A stretch of 64,000 bases of DNA from Pleurodeles waltl (GCF_031143425.1 NC_090447.1:23595426-23659425); one strand, 5' to 3'; positions 35,202 to 46,255 are shown, counted from the first letter of the stretch. Notes: a model not told the origin generated them from the letters alone. Numbers and translations are program-made.

Positions 35202-37157
35202 AGAACACACAAGAAAACAAGAAAGAAGATTATGCAAGAACTGGAAGAGACTGCAAGAAACCAACAGTGGATTCCCATCCCTGAAGACCCATAGAAGAAG
35301 GGGACCAAGTCCAAGAAGGACAGAAGAGTCCAGGAAGAACAGGAGCCCCTGCTAACCCGGATGAAGGTGCGAAAGAAGAACCACCGGTGAAGAACAACAG
35401 TTAGTACTGCACCCAAGAAGACTGAGTTGGGTTCCTGGTTGGTGCAAGTGATGTCCCACGCCGGATGCATGATTGCAGTCTGGTTTGTGTTGCTGAAGTC
35501 CGCCAACAAGCCTTGGTACACGCAAAGCTTGTGGTTGGGGAAAAATGGCACTGCCCGGGACCAAGAAGGACCAGATTGAATCTACCCAGGAGAGGAAGTC
35601 AGAGGGGGCTCTCAGAAACTCAGAGAGCCCAAAGAAGACCAGACAGCACACACAGAAGTCCCACAGCACAGGAACAAAGAAGGTGCAAATGGAGGCCCAT
35701 GCAGCACTATGAAAAAGGCTCCCCCATGCCTCTGGAGAACCACCCAGGAAGCTGTGCATCGAAGGATGGAGTGCTGGGGGTTGGAGCTACACAGTGCATG
35801 AAAAACCTTGTGAAAGGATGCCACCAAGCCTTGGCAGTTGCAAAACACGCGGTGTATGGGGATTCTGTCTTGCGTGGGAAGGCAAACTCTTACCTCCACC
35901 AAAGTTGGACAGTGGGACGGCAGGACCGTTGGGACCACTTCAGTCCACCACCTGTGTTGCTGGATCCACACAGTTCAACTGTAGAGAAGATCCAAGCGAC
36001 TGGTCGTTCAATGCAATACGTGCCTGCTGAAGCAGGGCAGTGACGCCTTCACCCCTAGGGAGATTCCTTCGCTCTTCTGGTGCAGGCTGAAGACAGGCTG
36101 ACCTCTGAGGATGCATGACTGGGAAACAGTTGCAGGTGCTGGCAGGAGCTGAAGATACAAAGTTGCAGAAGTCGTCTTGGCCTCTTTGTTGCAGTTTGTA
36201 GAGTTCCTGAAGGGTCCAGATGCAGTTTCTGAACTGGTGAACTGCTGTAGACTGGTTTATGCAAGAAGAGCACCAAATGTGCCCTTCAAAGCATTTCTAA
36301 GCCTGTAAGACCTATTTCCAAAGGGATAGGGTGTAACACCCCTCTCCCAAAGGAAATCCTTTGTTCTGCCTTCCTGGGCTTGAGCTTCTCAAGCAACAGG
36401 AGGATAGAAACCTGTCTGGTAGGTGGCAGCAGCTTGGGCTGCCTGAAACCCCTCAGGAGGCTGTAATGGCAATACTGAGGGTCCTCTAAGGAGCCCCCAG
36501 AGTGTATGTAATCGTACAACCAATGCTTGCAAAAGCATTGAGGTATGATTCCAACATGTTTGATACCTAACAAGCCTTTGTTCAGAGTTACCATTATGTA
36601 GGTGGACATAGGTGGTGACCCATGTCCAGTATACGCATAAAATGGTGACCCTGCACTCACGAACTCCAGGAAAATGGGCCTGGAGTTCATGGGGGCACCT
36701 CTGGTAGTGCTGGGGTGCCCTCACACACTGGTACTTTGCACCCTGACCTCTGGGCTAGAAGGCCTACCATAGGGGTGACTTATAAGTGACCTGATGCAGT
36801 GGAAAACAACAGTGAAAGGGTGCTTGCCCCTTTTCACACAGGCTGCAATGGCAGTCCTGCAGAACCCTTTGCTTTGGCTGTCTCAGGGTCCCAAAATATA
36901 TGCTGCAGCCCATAGTGATCCCCTGGAAAGCCAATGCCCTGGGTACCTAAGTGCCATATACTAGGGACTTATAAGGGGGCACCAATATGCCAATTGTGGG
37001 TGAAATACTGGGTTACCAGTATACAACAACCAAATTTAAGGGAGAGAGCATAACTACTGGGGTCCTGGTTTGCAGGATCCCAGTAGACACAGTCAAACAC
37101 ACTGACAAACAGGCCAAACGTGGGGGAACCAAGCTAGAAAGAGGCTACTTTCCTACA
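35202..37157 (+). mobile_element. LTR-type element, 3' piece
   Basis: Starts with the right copy of AGAACACACAAG and runs to AAAGAGGCTACTTTCCTACA (37157), matching AAAGAGGCTACTTTCTCACA at the end of the element at 50879. Shared internal text includes AACAAGCCTTG (35510 / 48680), CTTACCTCCACCAAA (35890 / 49060) and CTGGGTACCTnAGTnCCATATACTAGGGA (36940 / 50490). No target duplication is visible at the outer ends (ATGGT left, CTCTC right), so an end may be shifted or mutated. The 192-codon frame at 35465-36043 has no recognisable domain. Confidence 0.83.
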
Positions 37158-37230
37158 CTCTCACGCACACACACACTCCCTCACACAGACACACACAGTC
37201 ACACACACACACCCTCTCTCTCCCCATCCC
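37158..37230. repeat. CA/CT-rich microsatellite
   Basis: CACACACACACTCCCTCACA followed by further CACA and CTCTCTC tracts, immediately after the LTR end. Confidence 0.85.
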
Positions 37231-38544
37231 TCTCTATCTATGAGGGCTTCAGCCATAGAGGGATTACCCATAAATCCCAGGGTGTGGACATAACTGATTG
37301 TGAGCAAGAGAAGGGTTTCATTTAATCATTTAATGTAGTCGGCAAGATATTCTCGTGTGTGAGATCTGTCGCTTTCCTTCTTTTAAATATCTCAGACTAG
37401 CCGGGGGCAGAGGTGGCGTGGGGAAAATATTTCAATTTACGACTCACTTTATCCAGATGCTGTTACGTGGAGCCACGAGGCCGACACCACAAGCGCTATA
37501 CACGGGCAGGGTATTCCTTCTGTTGTAAAATAAATCGAAGTGGCGCAGTGGTATCAGTGAAAGTAAAAAAAAATTAAGACATATTTCCCAAAGCAGATAA
37601 CATTAGTAACGAAGGCGGGACATAGGAACGGTTCGGAAAGTCCCTTGCCTTGTCCAAGATCTATTGTACTGATGTATCTGGGAGCTCCGCATCAAGAAAC
37701 CATGGTATATTGCATTTTCGCGTTTAGATATAATTACTAGAAAAAATGGCAAAATTAGCTAAATTACTCATAATGATATGAAATCCAAACTCAGCATTTA
37801 GCACTATAGTACAGCGCTAAATAAAATCCTCGCAAAAGGTTTTGACGCAGTAATGCTTCTCACACAAAAAAATTGTGCAAAAAAACACAACTGCTGTGAA
37901 CAACAGCTGCGAAGATCTGACTGTTCGCGCAGTGCAGCTCTTCATGGGCCATGATGGGAAATTCCCGAAATGACGCGGATTACACCGGTTTACAGTCACG
38001 CGTCTCCTTACCGCGTGTGTGTCTGGCTGGCAGTTTCCAGGGGTCGGACATTCGTCTGACTGGCTGAGGGCAGTGCCAGTTCTGTAAAGGGGCAGTGTCA
38101 CTATGCCCCCTCCCAGGGTGCAGGACGTGGGCATGATACAACCAGAATGCAGTGGCTTGAACCCTATGTAGGTTGGGGGCCTTCAAGGGATGTCGTTATC
38201 ACGCCAGCGAGTTTAAATGTATTAATCTATCAGTTCTCAGCTACAGGCACGAACCCCTCTCAGCTATCTCGATGTCTTTAATCAAATCGCCCCCTGCCAG
38301 TGGTGACAGGCTCCAGGCTGTGCAACAGCACATGATACGAGTCTCGGGTCTCAAACCCCTGTCCAACCAGCAGTTCACTTACAAATGACCACCGGGTGTC
38401 CGCGCGTTACGGCTGCTGGCCCCAAAACACCAGGGACAAAATCCTGCATGTGCATAGCTCCTAGACACCAAACATACGTATGGGGGAATTCTATTACTCA
38501 TTTCCTGATCAATAAAGCTGATCTAAGTTGAGCTAAAAGGGGGA
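37231..38544. other. Non-coding interval, nothing recognised
   Basis: Low-copy-looking DNA with modest open frames (up to 105 codons on the minus strand at 37817-38134) lacking any domain I can identify. Confidence 0.55.
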
Positions 38545-38745
38545 GAGAATAGTGCGTAAGTGCCTGAGCTGCTGACCTCAGACCCCGGGGGAACCAGGTT
38601 CGAATCTCAGCGTCGGCTGAACATCTTGTGATTCTGGGGAAATCACTTCAAATCCCGATGCCTACAGTTCAGCGCCTTGAAACCCTCACAGGTGAATTGT
38701 TGGGCTTTACACATTCTTGATTTATATAGCCGTTAGATTTGGATT
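38545..38745 (+). mobile_element. tRNA-derived CORE-SINE (MIR-like)
   Basis: A pol III B box GGTTCGAATCT is present at 38597-38607, about 50 bp after an A-box-like GTAAGTGCCTGAGC. Downstream, CTTGTGATTCTGGGGAAATC then ACTTCAAATCCCGATGCCTA (38625-38665) corresponds to the conserved core of MIR-type SINEs (TGTGACCTTGGGCAAGTCAC then TTAACCTCTCTGTGCCT). The T-rich 3' part may be a LINE-derived tail. It is diverged and not a functional tRNA gene. Confidence 0.75.
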
Positions 38746-38779
38746 TTATAAACGATTGTAAGTTACATATAGAACTTTA

Positions 38780-38936
38780 GGGGGCTCACAAAACATAATT
38801 TGAAATATGTCTTGCCCACGACCCCAAAAAACCTTAAAAATCCACTGGATAGAGACACAGAGCTGGAAGTAGAGGTAGGCAGAGAGAGAAAGGGGGGGGG
38901 GCTTGGATGTGGGGGCATGGCAGGATGCCAACTTTA
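38780..38936. mobile_element. Fragment shared with 47560-47690
   Basis: AAATATGTCTTGCCCACGAC, CTTAAAAATCCACTGG and AGAGGTAGGCAGAGAGAGAA align with AAATTTGTCTTACTTGGAAC, CTTAAAAATGACAAAG and AGAAGTAGGCAGAGAGGCAG at 47570-47660. The second copy continues into GGGCCCCTTGG...GGGCGCAGGCAATTGCCC, which looks like the end of a hAT-like repeat. Confidence 0.55.
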
Positions 38937-39650
38937 GTGATAAGAGAAGATCCCCAGGGGGGGACACTATGTCAACCACTCATTCACTCCACTGAGCGTC
39001 CAGCGATTAGGATCAGAGACTGAGAGCCAATTTGATGGCATAGGGCTCTTCCTATTTAGATGAATTTGAAAAACAAATGGACTCTATGAAGTGATCCATT
39101 TTTGGACTATCGTGAAGTAAGAAACAATGCTTGGATAAGGATATAGATGTGTGAAGACTGGTGAGCTCCTGTCTGACTTGTTGGATGCAGATTTGAAAAT
39201 TATATGTTGTGAGAATATTCACTTGTCCTGAAGAAGGTGGTGGAAGGACTTTGAAAGACCAGCGAAACGTGTTGACGCAAACTGGATTGCTGGACCCATT
39301 GGAACGGGCTTAAAATTGAAAAGAGATTGTGTGCACAAATCGATTAGCCCGTACTTACCAAAATTGGGACAGCTCAAATATAACAGACTAGGATGGAAGT
39401 CTTGTGTTTTGACTCCCTCATGTTGTGTTCTGTCCCCTAAATGTATTGTTTTTATTGATTATTTTTGTAGCAGTTTTCCGCTGGCCTTTTAATGGTGGTT
39501 TTTATCTAGTATTTATATGGGATTATTGTATTAAATAACTTTCTAGTATATGCCTTTATTGAGACTGATGACTGGAGTGAATGAGTGGTTGACATGGTGT
39601 GTTGAGTGGTGGATTGCTTCGTGTCCCCCCAGGGGATCTTCTCTTGTCAC
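38937..39650. mobile_element. Element with long inverted ends and a GCGAAACGTGTTGAC module
   Basis: The left end (38937-38990) reads GTGATAAGAGAAGATCCCCA and later ATGTCAACCACTCATTCACT; the right end (39574-39650) is the reverse complement of both, with a 20-bp extra stretch between the two blocks. Total length is 714 bp and no transposase is present. The middle carries CCTGAAGAAGGTGGTGG and CCAGCGAAACGTGTTGACGC (39227-39279). It may be a non-autonomous DNA transposon or a foldback element. The flanks ACTTT and TGTGT show no clear target duplication. Confidence 0.65.
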
Positions 39651-39743
39651 TGTGTTACGGTGCCCTGTCCCCTAGGGGTGGTAGGTTAAGTAGGGCCCTC
39701 TCTCCCTTTCTTGGAGAATGTAGAGGATGGCCCTGTTACCCAT

Positions 39744-39954
39744 TGTTGTGTTTTAAAATGTGCAATTGTAATTTGTTGTTGGGGGTGGGCAGTGTACCTT
39801 TATGGAATGCTGGGTGCGTGGAGTTCTGATGACTTCATCGGCTCCTGAGTCAGTTGCTGTACTTGGAGCTGTGAGGACGTTGGTGTTGATGTGGAAATAA
39901 ACTTCGTGTTCAGGAATATTCCTTCTCTGTTTTTCCCTTCTTTTGGATACAACA
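39744..39954 (+). repeat. 5' LTR of the mini-Gypsy element
   Basis: 211 bp; terminal TGTTGT...ACAACA. Differs from the 3' LTR by a few substitutions and a one-base length difference near position 40 of the LTR. Confidence 0.95.
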
Positions 39955-40520
39955 TAAATTCAGTTGATGATCTGAAAAGAGTTAAGGAGGTTCAATTTGG
40001 TATTGGTGATGTAGTTAGAGTAAAAAAACCTCAGGGGAAGGGAAAGGGATTGTCAAGTTTTGTTCCCACTGCCAGGGTGGTCAGAGTATCCAAACATTCT
40101 GTTATGGTTGAGGGTGGCAAATGGTGGAATAAGAGAAATGTGGCGAAAGTGACAGATGTAGCCCCTGGGGTAAAACATTCAGGTGTTTGGGCTGATGTTG
40201 AGTTGAAAGATAGTGGTTATGATGGCGGTGCCTTAGGTAGAGGATCAGGTGAGAATGTGGGGTGTGGTAGTTCTCCACATGAAAGAGGATGTGTGTTTTC
40301 TGGGCAATTTAGTGATCTAGGAAGAGGGTCAGGAGAAGACATACGAGAAAACAACATGCATGACAGTCGTGGAAATTTTGGCATAGGAAATACTGTGTGG
40401 GTGATGGGTGAGGGTGAAGTTGAAAGGTTGGAGGAAGGTGCTAATCTGGAGGGTGTGATGGGTAGGCCCAAAAGAAATGCTGTTAGACCCAAATATTTAA
40501 ATCAGTTTGTGACGTACTAG
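39955..40520 (+). pseudogene. Gypsy integrase C-terminal remnant
   Basis: An open frame that runs in from the LTR (first ATG at 39891) continues through the internal region to a TAG at 40518-40520. From about 39990 it reads FGIGDVVRVKKPQGKGKG, VPTARVVRVSKHSVMV and GGKWWNKRNVAKV, matching the integrase C-terminal SH3-like/GPY region (GDxVRVKxP, WNxRxVxKV). It ends with GRPKRNAVRPKYLNQFV, the basic Gypsy Pol tail (RPxRxxxPPxxLxDFV). The zinc-binding HHCC and DDE catalytic domains are absent: the frame is what is left after deletion of most of gag-pol. The N-terminal 20 or so residues are LTR-derived. Confidence 0.8.
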
Positions 40521-40743
40521 GTATTTAGGGAGGCAGTGGGATATTGCCTTTATTGCTTATGTACAACTTGCCGTTATTGCCTATGTATAACTTGTTTTTC
40601 ATTTCTTAGTCTATGTATGGAAGGTTTAGAATGTTATTGGGTTTTTTCATTTCCAATGTTTTTTTTGTATATTTTATTGTAGCATAGAAGGGAATGTGTA
40701 GCATATGTGTTTGTATTTGTTCTGTTTGTTAAGGGGGAAGATG

Positions 40744-40953
40744 TGTTGTGTTTTAAAATGTGCAATTGTAATTTGTTGTTGGTGGGGGCAGTGTACCTTT
40801 ATGGAATGCTGGGTGCGTGGAGTTCTGATGACTTCATCGGCTCCTGAGTCAGTTGCTGTACTTGGAGCTGTGAGGACGTTGGTGTTGATGTGGAAATAAA
40901 CTTCGTGTTCAGGAGTATTCCTTCTCTGTTTTTCCCTTCTTTTGGATACAACA
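40744..40953 (+). repeat. 3' LTR of the mini-Gypsy element
   Basis: 210 bp, followed directly by the target duplication CCCAT. Confidence 0.95.
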
Positions 40954-41124
40954 CCCATGCCCTCCAATGTCCGAGCATCTTACTAGGTACAGCGAATGCT
41001 GAGATAGCAGAGAAAGAAGTTGCACAAACTCAGGGTCTGTGAGATGCAGGGACATCACCGAAGGCGTAATGCGAAGGCACAAAGTACAGACGGGCAGCAG
41101 AATGGAAAACACAAACACAAGCAG

Positions 41125-41260
41125 CCAGGGCCGGTCTTAGGGTATTTTGGGGCTCCGGGCAAAATAGGAACATGAGGCCCCTATATCCCAGAAAGTGACA
41201 TCACAGGAAGTGACATCAATTGACACTCAATTCTCTGGCATGCCGAAGCAACTTTTCAAG
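41125..41260. mobile_element. hAT-like terminus (possible)
   Basis: CAGGGCCGGTCTTAGGGTAT then TTTGGGGCTCCGGGCAAAAT followed by GTGACATCACAGGAAGTGAC. The CAGGGCCGGCyTTAGG start and GGCAAAA text resemble hAT-type repeat ends known from many vertebrates. The other end is not located with certainty; a candidate is 47720-47785 in opposite sense (GGGGCGCAGGCAATTGCCCA, then GCCTTAAAACG). Confidence 0.4.
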
Positions 41261-43020
41261 AACCTATTTCCATACTGTGGATAACAGCAAAATGGCTAAA
41301 AATAAACATAATGATCCTAATAAAATGAGATAATGTAAAGCTCTATTAAGTAGAAATACATTACATTAATCAAACTAGGTGAAAAGCTCGGCCTACGTCT
41401 GCCCAAAACTAATATCATTACTGCAATGTTCACTGATAGTTTCCAGATTAGTGCCTAGTTACAATTCCAACACAGATTGTCCCAGAGCTGTACAGATCTT
41501 CAAGTGACACCCCAAACCTCCCTTTATGCCAGTGAGATCGGTGGAAAAGGCCTTTGGCTTTCAGCCGGCAAGGGGGGGTCAGCACAGAGAGATGCGCGCC
41601 AGATGTGAAGAGGAGAGTGACCTGCACATGTGCAGCAAAGAACAGACACACAGATTGGCAGAGATGAGAGTAGGAGGCAGCACAGATGTCTCACACAGGT
41701 GGGGTGGTTGCTACATTAGATGGCAAACGCATTAAGTGCTGGACCACAGCAACACACTCAACATATAAACACCTCACTTACTCCCAAACTGCGTTTTAAC
41801 AGTTCAAAGAACTGAACTAACTTTAAGATATAAAGAAGACATGAGTGAAAATGAACAACAATTTGTCATTGGCAAAAAAAAGACCAAAAGTTATATTGAG
41901 CCATTCAGCAAGCAGGAAAGTACTAAATTAAAGCAACAAAACAGGCGGCACTCAATATAGTAGATTCTATGCAGTTTACATCTGTACGTATAGGGAATCC
42001 AGGAAGGTGGATTATGTATAGGTTTCGGGGAGGTGTGTGTGACTTGCAAAATCAAGCTACCAAATTCCAGAGATTTACAATTTTAAAAAGGGAAGACACT
42101 TACCAAAACGCAAAGTTTTAAGTCCCAAGCTGCTCAATTCATATTTAGTCTAATATTTAATAACCAAATTGCACCTAGATTTTTCTTAACAAGATAACTG
42201 AATGCAAGACTCCTTTGATCATCCACAAGTCACTCCAGCCATGTGCCAAGCTTCCTAACCAAACCGGTTTTGGTCCTTCAAACCTCCAATGCAAGATCTG
42301 CCTCCTTGAACCTTCTGGACACCGACTCGTATAGGCTCAATGACTGGCAGATCACTCCACGGGCTTTGATGTACTATATGGAATGCCCTCTACTCCTCAG
42401 CTGGCCCCCTGTCGTTCTACGCTCAGCCTCCTTTACCTCACCTCCCACACAAGGCCAATTCTAACGGTGCTGAAACTCCCTGAGGTTTGGCATTCTTTGT
42501 TGTGGGAGGAGGTAGAGCCGTGCTGTGCCTGTCCAGGCTGGACCATTGTCATTCTGAACATGACAATGAGCTGGAAGTCAGTGTCAAACTTACTCTGTAC
42601 ATACCAACCCTGAGTCTGCAGCAGCCCTCTTACTTGCAGCACCAACGGCCAAGCCAATCCAGGCCAGGGGCTAGTTCATCCTCAGAAATAAAAACAATTG
42701 TCCCACAAGCTGGCGCCAGCCATAGGCCCATCAGCCAACTTTGGAGTTTCTGGCTCCTTGTCTATCCAAGCCTGTCCCCTGTCCCTGGGCCGCAGAGTAC
42801 TTAGGCCTTCCGGGGTAGCTTATATATCCCTATCCCTTCACAGAACACTTTGGGCTCACAGAGACATACTAAGGTGTTTGTTGAGGATTCGGGGGCCATT
42901 AGTCACATAGAACATTTGTTGGTATTTCATTCCATTAACACCTTCCCTAAATGCAATCATTTTAAAAGACACCAATAGAATGGCTGGATAAGGTGCTTAT
43001 ATCTCTCACCCAGAATCCCA
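41261..43020. other. Non-coding interval, nothing recognised
   Basis: No repeat unit or coding domain is visible. Open frames up to 109 codons at 42243-42910 overlap in different frames and show no family resemblance. Confidence 0.5.
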
Positions 43021-43885
43021 CCTTCTCTCTCTGGTTCTGCCGCTCTTACATCTACCTGTCCTCTCCATGATCTGTCCTTCATCTCTCAGTTTTCTATCCA
43101 GCAGCTCAGCTTCTCTTGCTGGTCCTACCCTCTTACATCAAAATCTGCCTTCCCTGCCCAACACTTCACATCTCAGCTCTCCACCCAGCCTTTTCTCTTT
43201 TCTGCTGGTTCTACCCTCATAAATCCCCCTCTCCATTTTCCTTTTCCCTTTTAATGTATCTGCTCCTGATGGTTCTGCCCCCTATTGCGTACACCTCTCC
43301 CCTCCCTCCTTCCCTCTCTCTGCTTACCTTCTCGTACTGGTTCTGCCCCTCTTAGACCTCTGCCTCCCTGAGCGACTCTTCATCGCTCCTCTCTCCCCAG
43401 CCCTTTTAATTTATCTTGCTTGTTCTGCCCATCTAATGTCCCCCTTCTGTCTCCCTCCCCCAAACCTCTTACCATCTTTTAGTGATTCTGCTCTCTTCTA
43501 TTTACCTCTCACAATTTTTTCTCTGTCCTGTCCATTCTTCTTATGTTCTCTAGATGGTTCTACCTCTCTTGCTGTCACATCTTTTATCCATTCACTACCC
43601 TTAACCCCTCATCCCTCCAAGTCTCACAACTTCTATCACTGGTTCTACCCCATTTACATCCACCTCTCCCCTTCCATCCTTTTGAAGCGCCTTACCTTTT
43701 CTCATTGATTATTACACCCAGCTCCCCCTCCATACTCTGCCCTTCTTCTCATCCCTCCATGACTATACCTTATTTTGAGCATTCTACCCCTCTTACGTCC
43801 ATCTCTCCCCTCTCTCCAACCTTTGTCCCATCTCCTACTGCTTCTGTCCCTTGGACATCAAACTTCTCCGGCCTCTTCCCTTAAT
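43021..43885. repeat. Pyrimidine-rich degenerate minisatellite, ~65-85-bp units, part 1
   Basis: The anchor CTGGTTCTGCCCCTCTTAxA (with variants CTGGTTCTACC and GATGGTTCTACC) recurs at about 43034, 43119, 43204, 43268, 43338, 43422, 43482, 43554, 43639, 43777 and 43842, each followed by CCxCCTCTCCCCTCC-like text and CCAGCCTCTTAC. It is strongly strand-asymmetric (C+T on +). Open frames on + are rich in S/P/L because of this composition. Confidence 0.85.
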
Positions 43886-44194
43886 TTGTAAAATAATGAG
43901 AGACACTGCCTAAAGCGCTGCTCAGAAACCTTTGGTCAGTGCTATGAAAAATCAACGTGTTCCGAATACCAGGGCTGCATAGTCCTGAATCCACCTCAAG
44001 CGCCTTTAATCCGCTGCTAGACAATGCCAACCCTTTTTATCTCATTCTTAGAGGTTCCTCCTTTATCAGTTGGTGACTGTTTTTCTATCTTTCTCTTTTC
44101 CTGTTAGTGTGTTTTTCCCTCTCTCGGTCTCGGTAAGTGCCTGATGTAGAAAAATAGGTGCTGGCAGCCCCCATCGGCAACCACTGGCTCAAAA
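43886..44194. other. Interruption of the pyrimidine-rich array
   Basis: About 300 bp of ordinary composition (TTGTAAAATAATGAGAGACA to GTAGAAAAATAGGTGCTGGC), either an inserted fragment or diverged array. No class assigned. Confidence 0.5.
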
Positions 44195-44740
44195 CTTCCC
44201 CTTCCACACTGATTCTGGTCGTCTTACAACCACCTCTCTCTCCTGTCTGCTCACCTCTCATCTTTCTCCAGCCTCTAACATTCTCTTGTTTCCTCCCCTC
44301 TTACATCTCTCTCCCCTGCCTCTCTCCCCAGCCTCTTACCTGTTCTTGATGGACTTGTCCTCTTATATCTGCTTACCTCTCACCATTCTCTCTCCCCACC
44401 ACCTAAGTTCTCTTTATGATCCTGCCTCTCCAATCCATACTATACCTTTCATCTTGTATCTTTCCAGCCTCAAGATTTTTCACTGGTTCTGCCCCCATTA
44501 CATCACCTCTTCCCTCCATGCTCTTCATATTTTATCTCTCCCCGCAGTACCATCCACTCCCCTCTGTGTGCTGATCTTTACCGCTTTTCTCCCCCAGCCT
44601 CTTACCTCACTTCACCTCTTCTCCTCCTTTATATGCACCTCTCCCTTTCTGCCCTCCCTAATCGTTATACCTTTTTAGCAGATTCTGTCCCTCTCACATT
44701 CCTCTCTTTTGCAATCTATGCCCTTCAACACATCTTTCCC
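44195..44740. repeat. Pyrimidine-rich degenerate minisatellite, part 2
   Basis: The same unit type resumes: anchors at about 44208 (CTGATTCTGGTCGTCTTACA), 44288, 44348, 44415, 44480 (CTGGTTCTGCCCCCATTACA) and 44681. Confidence 0.82.
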
Positions 44741-45044
44741 CCAGGAACATAGCTGCCCACACCGCCCAGGCCTAGCAGCTTGTAAGAGCCCCGGCACTCT
44801 GTGCCAGACACACCATGTGGTAATGTTGGCAGCAGGTGGCAGGTGTGCCCGCCCCTCCTGCAGTGGATGAGTAACTTGTGGATCTTTTGATAGTATCTCT
44901 CAGTGGCCTCCTGGCTTGTTGTGTGATGCACAGGCTCTTTTAATGGTATGTCTAAGCCTATAGGTCCCCCTTCCTTTGGGGTTGTCTAGTAACATAAACA
45001 GACAGTTGACAGAAATGTTTATTTCGGACGGATCACAATTGGGC
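44741..45044. other. Non-coding interval, nothing recognised
   Basis: Unremarkable low-copy-looking sequence. Confidence 0.45.
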
Positions 45045-45670
45045 CCTCATTTGCGGGTTTTGTGGTAGAGCAGCTACTCAAGTCACCATGCTGCGCTGTC
45101 CTACACCAAAGTGAAAGAGCAGGAACACGCCATATTTATGCTATGCGGTACATTCCTGCCGGTCCCCCTGAGATGGCGCCATTTTGCTGCTTAGTGCCAC
45201 CACAGACACCCTTGCATCGTGGTGCAGGGGTGCCTCCGTTGCATGTAGGATTGTTTTTGTGCAGGAAGCGTCACCTTCCTGCACAAAAACAATCTCAAGA
45301 GGCGTTTCTCTCTTTCTATGTGTGCTGCAGAATGCAGCACACATGGAGGAAAGAGGAAAAATGAGGAGAAATAAAATTTCTCCTTGTTATGCCTCACTTC
45401 GGGGGCACTAGGTTTTGGAGCTTCCCTAGGTTTACTGGATTATGTAAATCTGAGGCAGCATGAAAATCCACGGGTGTTGAGTGCCGAAAAACCACTTCAA
45501 AGACCATGGAGCTCCTGCAGTGCCTTTCTCCATATCTATGAGGCCATCCCAAGACATGCAAAGTAGCTTAGCGTGACCTCATAGATATGGTTAAGAGGTT
45601 TGGGTCGCCGGAGCATCTAAAAAACTGAAGTTCCGGCAGCGCAAGCCTCTCATAGATAAGGCTCTTTGTG
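45045..45670. mobile_element. Palindrome-rich MITE (probable)
   Basis: Starts near GGGCCCTCATTTGCGGG, close to the GGCCCTCATTA termini of the Harbinger-type elements here; a possible opposite end is CTCATAGATAAGGCTC (45651-45666). It contains three consecutive hairpins: 45249-45294 (20-bp perfect arms, GATTGTTTTTGTGCAGGAAG), 45318-45345 (ATGTGTGCTGC/GCAGCACACAT) and 45370-45390 (AGGAGAAAT/ATTTCTCCT). A further pair, CCATATCTATGAGG/CCTCATAGATATGG, lies at 45531-45544 and 45577-45590. Confidence 0.55.
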
Positions 45671-46255
45671 CCTCTCAAACCAACCCTATCCCTTGGAGCT
45701 TGGTGCTCAGTGCCATGGCACTGGGAAGATACCCTAAAGTGAATTTCCTTAAATGAAAAATAAATACCTGTTCAAGTAATCAGCACTCTTTTAGTTATAA
45801 ACGGGTAATTGTTTAATAGGATCACCGCAGGTGTCTGTATGTGTAACCAGTGCAACTGAATCCTGATTGATGCAGTGGGGAATATTGATTTATAGTGCTA
45901 CAAAGTCCCAGCCTCCAACTGAAAGCACTATGAATATGCAAGTTGACATTTTAAAATTGTATTCCGCACAGTATAAGACAGGATGCAGAAAAATATGCCT
46001 AAAGTGTTTGATATAAGTAACTTCAAAATATATACATTAAATCATACAGTAATACTCTACCTGGTGCAAATCTGTATTTATAAGTGTCCATTAGAAGGAA
46101 AGATTCTCGAACTAAGCTGGTAACGCAAAGGTTAAATTTATCTAACCATGAAGCCTCACTGATAAGACAACACAGGCCCAGGCCCGGCTTCTATGCACAC
46201 CCCACTGCATGCTTTGCTTGCATTATGCCACAAGCTCTCTGTGCCCTCCCCCCGC
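45671..46255. other. Non-coding interval, nothing recognised
   Basis: No repeat unit, no recognised coding domain. Confidence 0.5.

Larger units (their letters stand above)
39744..40953 (+). mobile_element. Internally deleted Gypsy/Ty3-type LTR retrotransposon with CCCAT target duplication
   Basis: Two near-identical LTRs (39744-39954, 211 bp; 40744-40953, 210 bp) start TGTTGTGTTTTAAAATG and end GGATACAACA. The perfect 5-bp duplication CCCAT lies at 39739-39743 and 40954-40958. The LTR carries AATAAA (39894-39899). A purine tract AAGGGGGAAGA precedes the 3' LTR at 40731-40741, in the position of a polypurine tract. The internal region is only 789 bp and holds an integrase C-terminus but no gag, protease, RT or primer-binding site that I can see. 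The few differences between LTRs (for example GGGGGTGGGCAG versus GGTGGGGGCAG, and GGAATATT versus GGAGTATT) suggest a relatively young insertion. Confidence 0.95.

Noticed and set aside
35465..36043. 192-codon open frame as a gene
   Set aside because: It lies wholly within an LTR-type element, is not conserved as an open frame in the related element at 47797-50879, and has no domain.
38545..38745. A tRNA gene (B box GGTTCGAATCT)
   Set aside because: No cloverleaf can be drawn; the downstream CORE sequence marks it as a SINE.
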